64,000 bases of DNA, taken from JBGPQJ01 sp963709295 (GTDB taxonomy: Bacteria; Chloroflexota; Anaerolineae; Anaerolineales; Villigracilaceae). This document shows, piece by piece, positions 26,945 through 35,123 of this stretch. The notes below the pieces were generated by a model. It was not told the DNA's origin. It worked only from the letters and a program-made list of their open reading frames with translations, and did not search any database. A program made the translations under genes and the position numbers. Numbering within the stretch: the stretch's first letter is position 1; each line of letters opens with the position of its first letter. Location: the NCBI GenBank assembly GCA_963709295.1, contig CAVPVW010000003.1, positions 310,001-374,000 on the forward strand. The letters run 5' to 3'.

Positions 26945-26956
26945 TGGCTACGCGAA
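26945..26956 (+). repeat. Intergenic repeat TGGCTACGCGAA, copy 3
   Basis: Exact 12-base match to the copies at 327-338 (reverse strand) and 10602-10613. It lies between the stop at 26914 and the terminator at 26993. Confidence 0.6.
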
Positions 26957-26992
26957 ACATAAATCCACAATAATATTGCCCTGGCTCGGAAT

Positions 26993-27038
26993 AAACCACA
27001 AAGAACGGTGCCTTGATGGTCGCCGTTCTTTGTGGTTT
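26993..27038. terminator. Bidirectional intrinsic terminator
   Basis: A 16-bp perfect stem AAACCACAAAGAACGG/CCGTTCTTTGTGGTTT with a 14-base loop. It is shared by the plus-strand gene ending at 26914 and the minus-strand cooC-like gene ending at 27038. Confidence 0.93.
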
Positions 27039-27823
27039 TACAATATGGTCTTCAGCATGTCTGTTACTGACCTGTAAACGGACGTCTCGTCTGGCAGGTC
27101 AACAAGTGGACGACCGCTCAGGTCATACGCTGAAATGGCATCATCGGCAGGGATGAAGCCCAGGAGCGGAATTCCCATCTTATCGACAAATGCCTTTGTC
27201 TCAGGAGACAATGCCCCCTGAACGCGATTTATGATCAAAGATGCTTTTTCAATGCGGATGTCAAGCTCACGACTCATATCTGCAATCCGCTGGGCAGCGA
27301 CCAATCCACGTTGAGATGGATCCGACACAACAAGAAGATGCTGGACATCGCGGGTTGTTCGCCGGCTGAGGTGCTCCATGCCTGCTTCGTTGTCGATAAC
27401 GACGTATGCATAATGGCGACTCATGCCGTCCACCACTTCACGCAAATTGTGGTTGACCGCGCAATAGCACCCCTGCCCCTCCCCTCGCCCCATGGCAATT
27501 AAATCAAACCTACTTCCTTCTGCCAATGAAGATCGGATGTGATACTCAAGATATTCTCGCTTGGAAATCCCGCCAGGCAAACCGCCCATGGCGGCGCCAC
27601 CGTCCACCAGCGAAGACTTGACCTGCTGAAGCATATCCTCCCGGATTTCTCCAACGGTAAAATCGAGGTCCAATCCAAGCACCATATTTAGATTACTGGA
27701 TGGATCGGCATCAATAGCCAGGATCGACCCCGATTGATTTTGGGCGAGGTACTTGATCACCATCCCGGCGATGGTTGTTTTGCCGACTCCACCTTTCCCG
27801 GCGAGTGCAATGGTTGTTGTCAT
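27038..27823 (-). CDS. CooC/AcsF-type CODH nickel-insertion ATPase (copy 1)
   Basis: MinD-like dimeric ATPase that helps load nickel into carbon monoxide dehydrogenase or acetyl-CoA synthase. It has a deviant P-loop AGKGGVGKTTIAG at residues 8-16, switch segment IDADPSSNLN, and VVIDNEAGMEHLSRRT (switch II). The Cys pair GQGCYC near residue 118 is the metal-binding CxC of CooC proteins. It overlaps the upstream GH3 gene by 4 bp (ATGA). A second CooC paralogue is at 29798. The CODH/ACS operon lies 5 kb away in divergent orientation, which supports the maturation role. Confidence 0.9.
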   Translation of the reverse strand: MTTTIALAGKGGVGKTTIAGMVIKYLAQNQSGSILAIDADPSSNLNMVLGLDLDFTVGEIREDMLQQVKSSLVDGGAAMGGLPGGISKREYLEYHIRSSLAEGSRFDLIAMGRGEGQGCYCAVNHNLREVVDGMSRHYAYVVIDNEAGMEHLSRRTTRDVQHLLVVSDPSQRGLVAAQRIADMSRELDIRIEKASLIINRVQGALSPETKAFVDKMGIPLLGFIPADDAISAYDLSGRPLVDLPDETSVYRSVTDMLKTIL

Positions 27824-29766
27824 GATTTGCTCCCGTAAGTCAATCCATATCCGAAAGGATACAACGGAGATTCTGAATCGTACGGCAGATCCTCCTTTTG
27901 TTGCTCCACGGCCTGCACAGAAGATGGAATTTCAAACGGCAATCTCCCGGTTGGAATGACCTTTCCAAATATCAAATCCAGCACTGCAGAGTCATTGGCG
28001 CCAAAATTGCCGATAAGCGCAGAACATTTTTGATTGATCTCTGGAAACACCGCCGGACGCTCAAGATAAATATCTACAATTGAAGGTTTCGAGGACAGCA
28101 TACTCAGAATTCTTTCTTTTTCTGGGCTCTTGAAATCCAGACCACCTGCGTGGAACATACTCTCGAGCATGCCTTTTCGCTGCTCGAATGGCGCACGAAG
28201 CCGCAGGATGACGTAATCGGCTCTTTCCAGGTCGGTGACCACCTCGCCGTAGAGATTCGCGACCTCGGGGCGAATGTTTTCGATGAAAATTTTCGGCTTA
28301 CCTGAAAGCGGCAGGACGGGACTCTCGTTTCCATTTTTTAGCAGCACAAGTGATTTTCGCTGCGCAATCTCCCCCTTGGCCACAAAAACCTTGTTTCCAA
28401 TAGTCTTCTCGGCCAATTCCGGGTCCAGGTAAGGGTTGTCGAACAATCCGAGTTTGAATTTTTCCCTGAGTATTCGTCGTGCAGATTGATCAACCCTCGC
28501 CTCGGTAATCTTTCCAGATTTGACCAACTCCACCAACAATTCCGGGCAGGTCTCCCCTCCGAACTGGTCCACGCCGGCATCAAGGGCAACCTTCATGCGC
28601 TCAATAGGTGATAGATCTTCAACTCCCCAGGCTTTTGCCTCAATCAGAGTTTTTCCAAAAAGGGAGAAGCCGGTTAGAAGCAACCAATCTGTGCACACAA
28701 TCCCATCAAATTTATAATCATCACGCAGGAGTCCCGTGATCACCTGCTTATTAAACCCAAATCCCTTTTCCTCGAACTGGGTGCCAACGGGCATCCCATA
28801 GTAGGGCATAATTTGCGACGTTCCTGCTTCAAAGGCGGCCTCAAAGGGAATTAAATGGTAGTCAAAGTTTCCGCCGGGATAAACCTGCTCTTTCCCATAA
28901 GAAAAGTGAGGATCCTCCCCTTTCAACTGCGGGCCACCGCCAGGAAAATGCTTGGTCATGCAGGCGACGCTTTCCGAACCCAGGCTTTTACCTTGAAAAC
29001 CTCGAATATAGGCTTTGATCATTTTCGAGGTAAGGGCAGCATCTTCGCCAAATGTCCCGTTGATGCGGCACCATCGAGGTTCGGTGGCAAGGTCTGCCAT
29101 TGGGTGCAAGGCGACCCTAATACCGGCAGCAACATATTCCTGGCGGGCTATGTCCGCAAACTCTTCGACCAGAGCATCGTCGCCTGTCGCGGCAAGTCCT
29201 GTCGGCTCGGGCCACTGGGAAAAATCCCCCGGGGGAAGATTCGCTCCAAGGTTATTCGAAAAAGCGTGCCGCGGGTCGGATGAAATCGTGACAGGTATTC
29301 CCAACCTGGTCCGTTCCGCCATTTTCTGAAGCCTGTTTTGCCACTCAGCCATCACGCGCGGCTTTTGTCCATATAAAAGATTAAAGTGATTCATCAACTT
29401 GACGGCGATCACTTCGGAAGTAACCGTGGGGCCGCTCTGCATACTCGCCTTTTCCACGAGGGTGCCGTCGGGGTTCATGCCAATCATCGCGTGGAACATC
29501 AAGCCCGCTTTTTCTTCAAGGGTCATTTGAGACAGCAAATCTTGCACGCGATCGTCAATGGAACACCTCGCATCTTCATAGGGATCCAGTTTGCCATTCT
29601 TGTTTAAATCCCGATAAGTTCTTCCGTCTACAACCAAGCTTAGCGCATCCGGACCCAGCCGCGAAAGATTTTTCCGAATTTTCATCGATGGCCGCACCAG
29701 CAAGATGTAAATTATTACTGCGATAATCGCAGCTGCACTAAGCGCTACCGTGAGGGGAATTGACAT
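27820..29766 (-). CDS. Glycoside hydrolase family 3 beta-glucosidase-like, membrane anchored
   Basis: A 648-residue GH3 enzyme with an N-terminal membrane anchor (residues 6-24) followed by an EF-hand-like loop DLNKNGKLDPYED. The family-3 TIM-barrel has the KHFPGGGPQ motif and the nucleophile region FDGIVCTDW (Asp in the SDW-type motif). The alpha/beta sandwich domain ends in the YPFGYGLTY tail of beta-glucosidases. It probably acts on beta-linked oligosaccharides outside the membrane. It is oddly placed between two CooC ATPase genes, overlapping one by 4 bp and 31 bp from the other, so it is probably co-transcribed with CODH maturation factors. Confidence 0.9.
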   Translation of the reverse strand: MSIPLTVALSAAAIIAVIIYILLVRPSMKIRKNLSRLGPDALSLVVDGRTYRDLNKNGKLDPYEDARCSIDDRVQDLLSQMTLEEKAGLMFHAMIGMNPDGTLVEKASMQSGPTVTSEVIAVKLMNHFNLLYGQKPRVMAEWQNRLQKMAERTRLGIPVTISSDPRHAFSNNLGANLPPGDFSQWPEPTGLAATGDDALVEEFADIARQEYVAAGIRVALHPMADLATEPRWCRINGTFGEDAALTSKMIKAYIRGFQGKSLGSESVACMTKHFPGGGPQLKGEDPHFSYGKEQVYPGGNFDYHLIPFEAAFEAGTSQIMPYYGMPVGTQFEEKGFGFNKQVITGLLRDDYKFDGIVCTDWLLLTGFSLFGKTLIEAKAWGVEDLSPIERMKVALDAGVDQFGGETCPELLVELVKSGKITEARVDQSARRILREKFKLGLFDNPYLDPELAEKTIGNKVFVAKGEIAQRKSLVLLKNGNESPVLPLSGKPKIFIENIRPEVANLYGEVVTDLERADYVILRLRAPFEQRKGMLESMFHAGGLDFKSPEKERILSMLSSKPSIVDIYLERPAVFPEINQKCSALIGNFGANDSAVLDLIFGKVIPTGRLPFEIPSSVQAVEQQKEDLPYDSESPLYPFGYGLTYGSKS

Positions 29767-29797
29767 TGCATTATCCTTTTTTTCTTGATTGAAACAA

Positions 29798-30565
29798 TTA
29801 CAGATGCAAGCTCTTGACGATCTCTTCTGCCGCTTTTTTTAGCGACGGTACGTGATCATAAACAGGAATACCCAATCGGTCTGCTTCTTGAACAGCCAGA
29901 TCCGCAGGCAAAAATCCCAGAACCGGTAAATCCGGCGAATAAGCCTTCAAGAAGCCGGCTTCTTCATCGTTGCGAACCTTGTTCCCTACCAGATACAACC
30001 TGGCTAGGCCGATGTCGTTAGCCAGTTTTTTAATTTGCGATGCGGTTCCAAGAGACCGTCTCGTGGGTTCAACAACAATTAACATGGCGTCCACGAAGTC
30101 CACGGTGGCTCGTCCAAGATGCTCAACGCCGGCATACATATCGAGCAGCAGGACTTCGTCTTTTCGAAACATCAAGTTGACGAACAGAGTTTTCAGCATG
30201 GCTGCCTCAGGACAAATGCAGCCCGAACCGCCCGTGTCAACGGACCCCATCTCCAGCAATCGTACCCCTCGATGTTCGACGCTAAACCGGTCGGGGATGT
30301 CATCCACCCGGGGATTGAGAGCGAAAAATCCGCCAGTAGTGCCAGGCTTGGCTCCCGTACGCTCTTCGATCAGTTCGTCCATTTCGGATATGGGATGCAG
30401 CCTGGCGCGCACCTCGTCAGGAAAACCCAAAGCTCCCGCAAGACACGGTGAAGGGTCGGCATCGACTGCCAGCACTTGTCTTCCTGCGTCGACATAACAT
30501 TGCGCCATCAATGCGGTAAGGGTGGTTTTCCCCACGCCGCCTTTGCCTGTGATTGCGATTTTCAT
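29798..30565 (-). CDS. CooC/AcsF-type CODH/ACS maturation ATPase (copy 2)
   Basis: A 255-residue MinD-like ATPase. It has P-loop ITGKGGVGKTTLTAL at the extreme N-terminus, VDADPSPCLAGALG, and GGSGCICPEAAML with the CxC metal site near residue 113. Switch II is LLLDMYAGVEHLGRATVDFVD. It is the closer match to characterised CooC. The two copies differ clearly and may serve CODH (C-cluster) and ACS (A-cluster) separately, as proposed for CooC and AcsF in acetogens; which is which cannot be decided from the sequence. It lies between the GH3 and DUF3786 genes on the same strand. Confidence 0.92.
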   Translation of the reverse strand: MKIAITGKGGVGKTTLTALMAQCYVDAGRQVLAVDADPSPCLAGALGFPDEVRARLHPISEMDELIEERTGAKPGTTGGFFALNPRVDDIPDRFSVEHRGVRLLEMGSVDTGGSGCICPEAAMLKTLFVNLMFRKDEVLLLDMYAGVEHLGRATVDFVDAMLIVVEPTRRSLGTASQIKKLANDIGLARLYLVGNKVRNDEEAGFLKAYSPDLPVLGFLPADLAVQEADRLGIPVYDHVPSLKKAAEEIVKSLHL

Positions 30566-30597
30566 AGAGTCGATTCCTCTGAATCCATTGGAATTTT

Positions 30598-31269
30598 TTA
30601 TATCGATACTACATTTGACCTAAGGATTTTCTTGACGAGCTGGCTGCCGATAATGGCACATGCGTCGATGGGCAAGTAATTACAAGCCGCCAAATCAAAT
30701 AGCACCTTGCACGTCGATGGAAAATCATCCTCGCCCAACCAGTACGCCAAAACCAAAGGCATACGAGGAAAACCCTGAAAAACGTATGCAGCGTCCGCGA
30801 ATGCGCAAGGCTGACCGCCGGCTTTCCTGCACCACTCATGGAATTTGTCCAAATCCGCGCCCGCCGCTTTCGCCACAAGATCCCCGCTGTAACCCTGGAA
30901 GGCCTGCGCATACATCCGGCCATCCGGCAGGTCAGCAAAGGACACCCAGTTACCGGTAAGAGGTGCGCCAGTGGATGTCGCAAAATAATACAGGATTAAT
31001 GCTTGGAGAAAAACAGGAAGCTCATTTCCAGAATTGTTTCGCACCGCGAAGGCTGGATGCATAACAAGAATTTCGTCAGTAAATAGCGATAGCACAAAGT
31101 GCCCTTCATTTTGACTTGAATTGAAGAAAATTGAATCAGTACGGGAAGCTAACGTTTCAGGCGGAATTGCCTGCAAAATGGCGACTAGCTCCGAAACCCG
31201 ATCGGATAACGCCTGGCTGGCTAATATTGGATTCTTGTCTTTTACTTTAAAGTTGTCAAAATTAAACAT
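30598..31269 (-). CDS. DUF3786-type protein associated with CODH
   Basis: A 223-residue soluble protein that fits the DUF3786 pattern, often encoded near CO dehydrogenase or corrinoid genes: an ILYYFATSTGAPLTGNWVSFADLPDG core, GYSGDLV, and ADAAYVFQGFPRMPLVLAYWLGEDDFPS with ACNYLPIDACAIIG near the C-terminus. The function is not established; two late Cys residues could bind metal or a cofactor. It is first in the minus-strand run DUF3786-cooC2-GH3-cooC1, 32 bp upstream of cooC2, so it probably belongs to the CODH/ACS maturation unit. Confidence 0.75.
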   Translation of the reverse strand: MFNFDNFKVKDKNPILASQALSDRVSELVAILQAIPPETLASRTDSIFFNSSQNEGHFVLSLFTDEILVMHPAFAVRNNSGNELPVFLQALILYYFATSTGAPLTGNWVSFADLPDGRMYAQAFQGYSGDLVAKAAGADLDKFHEWCRKAGGQPCAFADAAYVFQGFPRMPLVLAYWLGEDDFPSTCKVLFDLAACNYLPIDACAIIGSQLVKKILRSNVVSI

Positions 31270-31474
31270 TGGATATCGGGTTTTCCTGACATTTATTATA
31301 CTAGGTGTCTGCTGCAGGTTTTAATGACAAATAATATATCCGACAGCGTGAGGCTTCGGAACTAATTCAGAGTTCCTCTAAGAATACATTGCACGTCAAA
31401 GGTTATAGGATATCCAAATTGGCGAAAGCCCATGTGCCGAAATGACCGGGAGCGTTCGAATCGGCTAAAGTCTG

Positions 31475-32503
31475 TCAATCACGCTTGCGGCGTCCGCTTT
31501 TAAACGCGACAAATCCCGCCACCGACAACGCTCCTGCCACAATGAGCATGGGTGTTATAAAGCTGGCTTGCTGATTCTTTTTGAGCGGGCTCGGATTTAT
31601 TGCCAAAGTTTCTTCGACCATTGGAATAACAGGCGTTAGGGTCGGAGTCGAGACCGCCGGTGAAGCAGCAGGGGTACCAGTGACTTCCACCATTGGGCTG
31701 GGGGTTACCAGGGCTTTCTTGATGATCAACTCCTGCTTTGGGTAAATCGGTGAATCTTTTGGAAGATTGTTTAAAGATAGAATTTCATCAATCTTTACGC
31801 CGTAGGTGATGGCAATCAGCCACAAGGTCTCCCCCGGCCGGACCAGGTGGATCACCGACCCATCCGATGCCGGTGTGCTGGGAAAGATAGTTGACACCAG
31901 GGGATTCAAGATGACCACAGGCGTTCCGTTGACAACTTGAGGGGTGTAAGCAGGAGCAGCGGAGCCGGACTTCCGAGACGTATCGATGACATAAAAAATT
32001 TTATTCCCTACGATGGATACTCCAGCTCCAATATCGACATATTGCGGGGAGAGCATCGTATTCAAATGCGGTTCATCGCCTGTCCACCAGCTGACTGCCT
32101 GGGCGGGGGTCATATTGGTGCCGGCAATAATATTCTCCGAGTGAAACCCTCCCAGGGTCAAATCGCCTGCAACCGGATAACCTGCAGCCAGTGACCGCTG
32201 AAAAGGACGTGAGCCGTCAGCACTGTAATGGGTTACGGACCCGGTTGAAGCCATATAGTCAGCGTGTGCCTGGGAAACGGACATCAAGATCGTATCGGGA
32301 ATCAACTCCGGGAGACCGTTTGCAGCCCGGAGGGCATTAACCTCAGCAATAAGCGTATAAGGATCATACGACTGTGCGGCCTCTCTCGCTTCACCGTCAT
32401 TAGCGTGCATCGCTAGCGAGGAACGAGGACCGACCAGGGCAGCGGGAAGTAATAACAAAAATAAAAGCAGCAGAACTGTTTGTGAAATTTTGCGCAATAT
32501 CAT
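31475..32503 (-). CDS. CAP/SCP-domain surface protein with LysM and C-terminal anchor
   Basis: Exported 342-residue protein. The signal peptide occupies residues 1-30. A CAP (SCP/PR1-like) domain spans about 48-175 (LIAEVNALRAANGLPEL, AHADYMASTG, HYSADGSRPFQR, SENII, WWTGDEPHLNTMLSP, DIGAGV). A LysM repeat at about 222-268 (IHLVRPGETLWLIAITYGVKIDEIL) should bind cell-wall glycan. A Pro/Thr-rich linker and a C-terminal membrane helix followed by RRKRD anchor it. It is divergent from the CODH/ACS operon, sharing a 197-bp gap. The family role (cell-wall or spore-coat-like functions) is unclear. Confidence 0.88.
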   Translation of the reverse strand: MILRKISQTVLLLLFLLLLPAALVGPRSSLAMHANDGEAREAAQSYDPYTLIAEVNALRAANGLPELIPDTILMSVSQAHADYMASTGSVTHYSADGSRPFQRSLAAGYPVAGDLTLGGFHSENIIAGTNMTPAQAVSWWTGDEPHLNTMLSPQYVDIGAGVSIVGNKIFYVIDTSRKSGSAAPAYTPQVVNGTPVVILNPLVSTIFPSTPASDGSVIHLVRPGETLWLIAITYGVKIDEILSLNNLPKDSPIYPKQELIIKKALVTPSPMVEVTGTPAASPAVSTPTLTPVIPMVEETLAINPSPLKKNQQASFITPMLIVAGALSVAGFVAFKSGRRKRD

Positions 32504-32605
32504 GTTTGTCAGTACAAGTCAATTACATTTGGAATTGGATAAGGTTGCCCTTCATCATTATAATATTTCTTAAGCCTTATTATAAAGAAAAAATTTCGTC
32601 TCGCT

Positions 32606-32636
32606 TGTGACAATTATCACGAAAAGAGAATATAAT
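32606..32636 (+). promoter_or_regulatory. Promoter of the CODH/ACS operon with CRP/FNR-type palindrome
   Basis: A perfect TATAAT at 32631-32636 is preceded by GTGACA (32607-32612) at an 18-base spacing. Overlapping the -35 is TGTGA-N6-TCACG (32606-32621), one base from the CRP consensus half-site TCACA. A CRP/FNR-family activator, possibly a CO sensor of the CooA type or a redox sensor, could bind here; a repressor is also possible given the overlap. The regulator itself is not in the window. Confidence 0.6.
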
Positions 32637-32700
32637 GGTTTAATCATTTATAAAATAGAAGTACTGCCACAGTAACCTAATTCTAACTCAAGGAGGCACC

Positions 32701-33090
32701 ATGCAAAAATCAACATTCGATACGCCAGCACTTTTTGGAGATCACCATGTCACCGAGGTCAGGCGTATTTTGCTTGCCAGTCCTGGCGTGAAGGAGGTCT
32801 ATGCCAGCAGCGCATTTCAAGTGGTGCAGGTGGAATTTGATGAGAAAAAAATCAACCACGACGATTTGCTGCGCAAGCTCGAAGAGGCAGGTTATCTTGG
32901 CAATCTGGCGGTCCTGTCGGAAACCGGCGTAGCCCCTGAACAGCGCCTGGAAAACGACAGCGCTTTCCGCCACACAGCTACCTACGAGACTGTCAAGAAG
33001 ACAGTCAGCTTTCAACAAAAAGTTCCCTATAGCGGCCGCCCACTCTGGAATTGCCCGGGGATGGGTGTCATAAAATCCATGGACGAATAG
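32701..33090 (+). CDS. HMA-like small protein, first gene of the CODH/ACS operon
   Basis: A 129-residue protein with a ferredoxin-like HMA fold pattern in residues 14-72 (VTEVRRILLASPGVKEVYASSAFQVVQVEFDEKKINHDDLLRKLEEAGY). It lacks the CxxC metal site of ordinary HMA proteins. The C-terminal part ends FQQKVPYSGRPLWNCPGMGVIK with a single Cys. A strong AAGGAGG precedes the ATG. It is 9 bp upstream of cooS and so probably translated with it. A role as chaperone, metal-delivery or regulatory partner of CODH is inference. Confidence 0.7.
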   Translation: MQKSTFDTPALFGDHHVTEVRRILLASPGVKEVYASSAFQVVQVEFDEKKINHDDLLRKLEEAGYLGNLAVLSETGVAPEQRLENDSAFRHTATYETVKKTVSFQQKVPYSGRPLWNCPGMGVIKSMDE

Positions 33091-33099
33091 AGGTGTGAG

Positions 33100-35112
33100 A
33101 TGGCAAAGAAAAGAGAAGTAACAGAGTATTCCATAGATCCTGCTGCACAACAAATGATCACCCGCTCGGAAGAAATGGGGATCAGCACGGCGTTCTCGCG
33201 CGCAGATAATATGGCCCCCTGCAACATTGGCGGTGCAGGGATGTGCTGCAAGCAGTGTGGCATGGGCCCCTGCCGATTGACGAAGAACGGCGAAGTCGGA
33301 GTATGCGGCGCCACGCTGGAGACCATCCAGGCGCGCAACCTGACCCGCGCCATCGCTGCCGGCGCTGCAGCCCACTCCGATCACGGGCGCGATATGGCAT
33401 TCATCTTGAAGGCGGTTGCCAACCATGAGACGGAAGGCTATGCCATCAAGGACGTTGCAAAACTGCGCATGGTTGCCTCTTACTATGATATCAAAGTGGA
33501 GGGACGCTGGCCGGATGAGATAGCCAACGACCTGGCCGATCTATACATTTCGCAGTTCGGGCAGCAGCGGGGAGAAGTGGTCCCCGCCAAGCGCGCGCCT
33601 AAAAAGCGTCAGGAAAAATGGAGAGAACTGGGTATTATCCCGCGCGGCGTCGACCGCGAGGTAGTTGAAGCGCTGCACCGCACGCACATCGGAGATGACC
33701 AAGATTATGAGCACATCCTCAGCCATGCCATAAGAACAGCCATGGCCGACGGTTGGGGTGGCTCGATGATCGCCACAGATGTATCGGATATTCTCTTTGG
33801 GACACCCGCTCCAATACTTGGGCAGGCAAATCTGGGAGTCCTGAAAAAGGACATGGTCAACGTGGTGGTTCACGGTCACGAACCAACATTGAGTGAAATG
33901 ATCGTCGCGGCCACCCAGGACCCCGAGATCATCGAATATGCCAAAGCTGCCGGGGCAAGGGGAGTCCAACTCTCTGGCATCTGCTGCACAGCGAACGAGA
34001 TCCTGATGAGGCAGGGAATCCCCGCTGCCGGGAACTTCCTGCACCAGGAACTGTCCATCATGACCGGCGCTGTCGAAGCCATGGTTGTGGATGTCCAGTG
34101 CATCATGCAGGCACTGGTCGAGCTCGCCAGCCATTTTCACACTAAAATCATCACGACGTCTCCGAAAGTCAAACTTCAGGGTGCGACGCATATCGAGTTC
34201 GATGAGCATCATGCTCTGACCACGGCGAAGCAGATCCTGAAGGCAGCCATTGACAATTACGCCAACAGGGGTGAAATTCAAATTCCAGATGAAAAGGAAG
34301 ACCTGATCCCGGGCTTCTCGCATGAATACATCAACTACATGCTGGGGGGTTCCTATCGCGCATCCTTCCGGCCGCTGAACGACGCCATCATGTCGGGACG
34401 CATCCGCGGCGTGGCGGCAATTGTCGGATGCAATAATCCCCGCTCGAAACAGGATTACCTGCACGTCAAGGTGGTTCGAGAATTACTTAAAAAGGATGTA
34501 CTGGTCGTTCAGACAGGCTGCGGAGCGATCGCATCCGCCAAGCTTGGGCTGCTTCTCGGAGAGGCTGGTCTCGATCAAGTCGGTCCCGGGCTGAGAGAAG
34601 TCTGCGAGACGGTGGGTATCCCGCCGGTCCTGCACATGGGTTCCTGTGTAGATAACACCCGCATCCTGACTGTTCTCACCCAGATGGCGGAAGAGGGCGG
34701 TCTAGGCGATGATATCGACCAAATCCCTGCAGTGGGCCTGGCGCCTGAGTGGATGTCCGAAAAAGCGCTTGCCATCGCCACTTATTGCGTGGCCTCCGGC
34801 GCTTACGTGATCTTCGGAGGAGCGTCACCGGTCAGCGGTATGCCGGACAGAGTCACCGACAGCGACAAGGTGCTTAAATACTTGTCGGAGGGCTGGGAAA
34901 ACCTGTACGGCGGCAAACTTGAGTTTATCCCTGATCCCGATGAAATGATCCAAAAGACACTCGAGCACATCGACAAGAAACGTGCTGCACTGGGGCTGCC
35001 TGACTGGAATCCGGATAAATTCGGCCGATCAGGCGATGCGCGAATGAATGAAGTCGAAGCGCTGCCCGTTGAACAACGACGTGAAGCAATTTACGGCCTT
35101 GCTTCCGATTAG
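33100..35112 (+). CDS. acsA: Carbon monoxide dehydrogenase catalytic subunit (Ni-CODH)
   Basis: Homodimeric Ni-Fe CODH that interconverts CO2 and CO; here it is in the ACS operon and feeds CO to acetyl-CoA synthase. The 670 residues match the family. D- and B-cluster ligands are Cys41, 49, 50, 53, 58 and 69 (PC..GMCCKQCGMGPC...GVC). C-cluster ligands are visible in VHGHEP (His), GICCTANE, VGCNNPRS, QTGCGAIASAKLG, MGSCVDNTR and YCVASGAYVIFGG. All are present, so it should be active. It is followed 11 bp later by acsB. It is also called cooS. Confidence 0.97.
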   Translation: MAKKREVTEYSIDPAAQQMITRSEEMGISTAFSRADNMAPCNIGGAGMCCKQCGMGPCRLTKNGEVGVCGATLETIQARNLTRAIAAGAAAHSDHGRDMAFILKAVANHETEGYAIKDVAKLRMVASYYDIKVEGRWPDEIANDLADLYISQFGQQRGEVVPAKRAPKKRQEKWRELGIIPRGVDREVVEALHRTHIGDDQDYEHILSHAIRTAMADGWGGSMIATDVSDILFGTPAPILGQANLGVLKKDMVNVVVHGHEPTLSEMIVAATQDPEIIEYAKAAGARGVQLSGICCTANEILMRQGIPAAGNFLHQELSIMTGAVEAMVVDVQCIMQALVELASHFHTKIITTSPKVKLQGATHIEFDEHHALTTAKQILKAAIDNYANRGEIQIPDEKEDLIPGFSHEYINYMLGGSYRASFRPLNDAIMSGRIRGVAAIVGCNNPRSKQDYLHVKVVRELLKKDVLVVQTGCGAIASAKLGLLLGEAGLDQVGPGLREVCETVGIPPVLHMGSCVDNTRILTVLTQMAEEGGLGDDIDQIPAVGLAPEWMSEKALAIATYCVASGAYVIFGGASPVSGMPDRVTDSDKVLKYLSEGWENLYGGKLEFIPDPDEMIQKTLEHIDKKRAALGLPDWNPDKFGRSGDARMNEVEALPVEQRREAIYGLASD

Positions 35113-35123
35113 AGGAGGATGAC

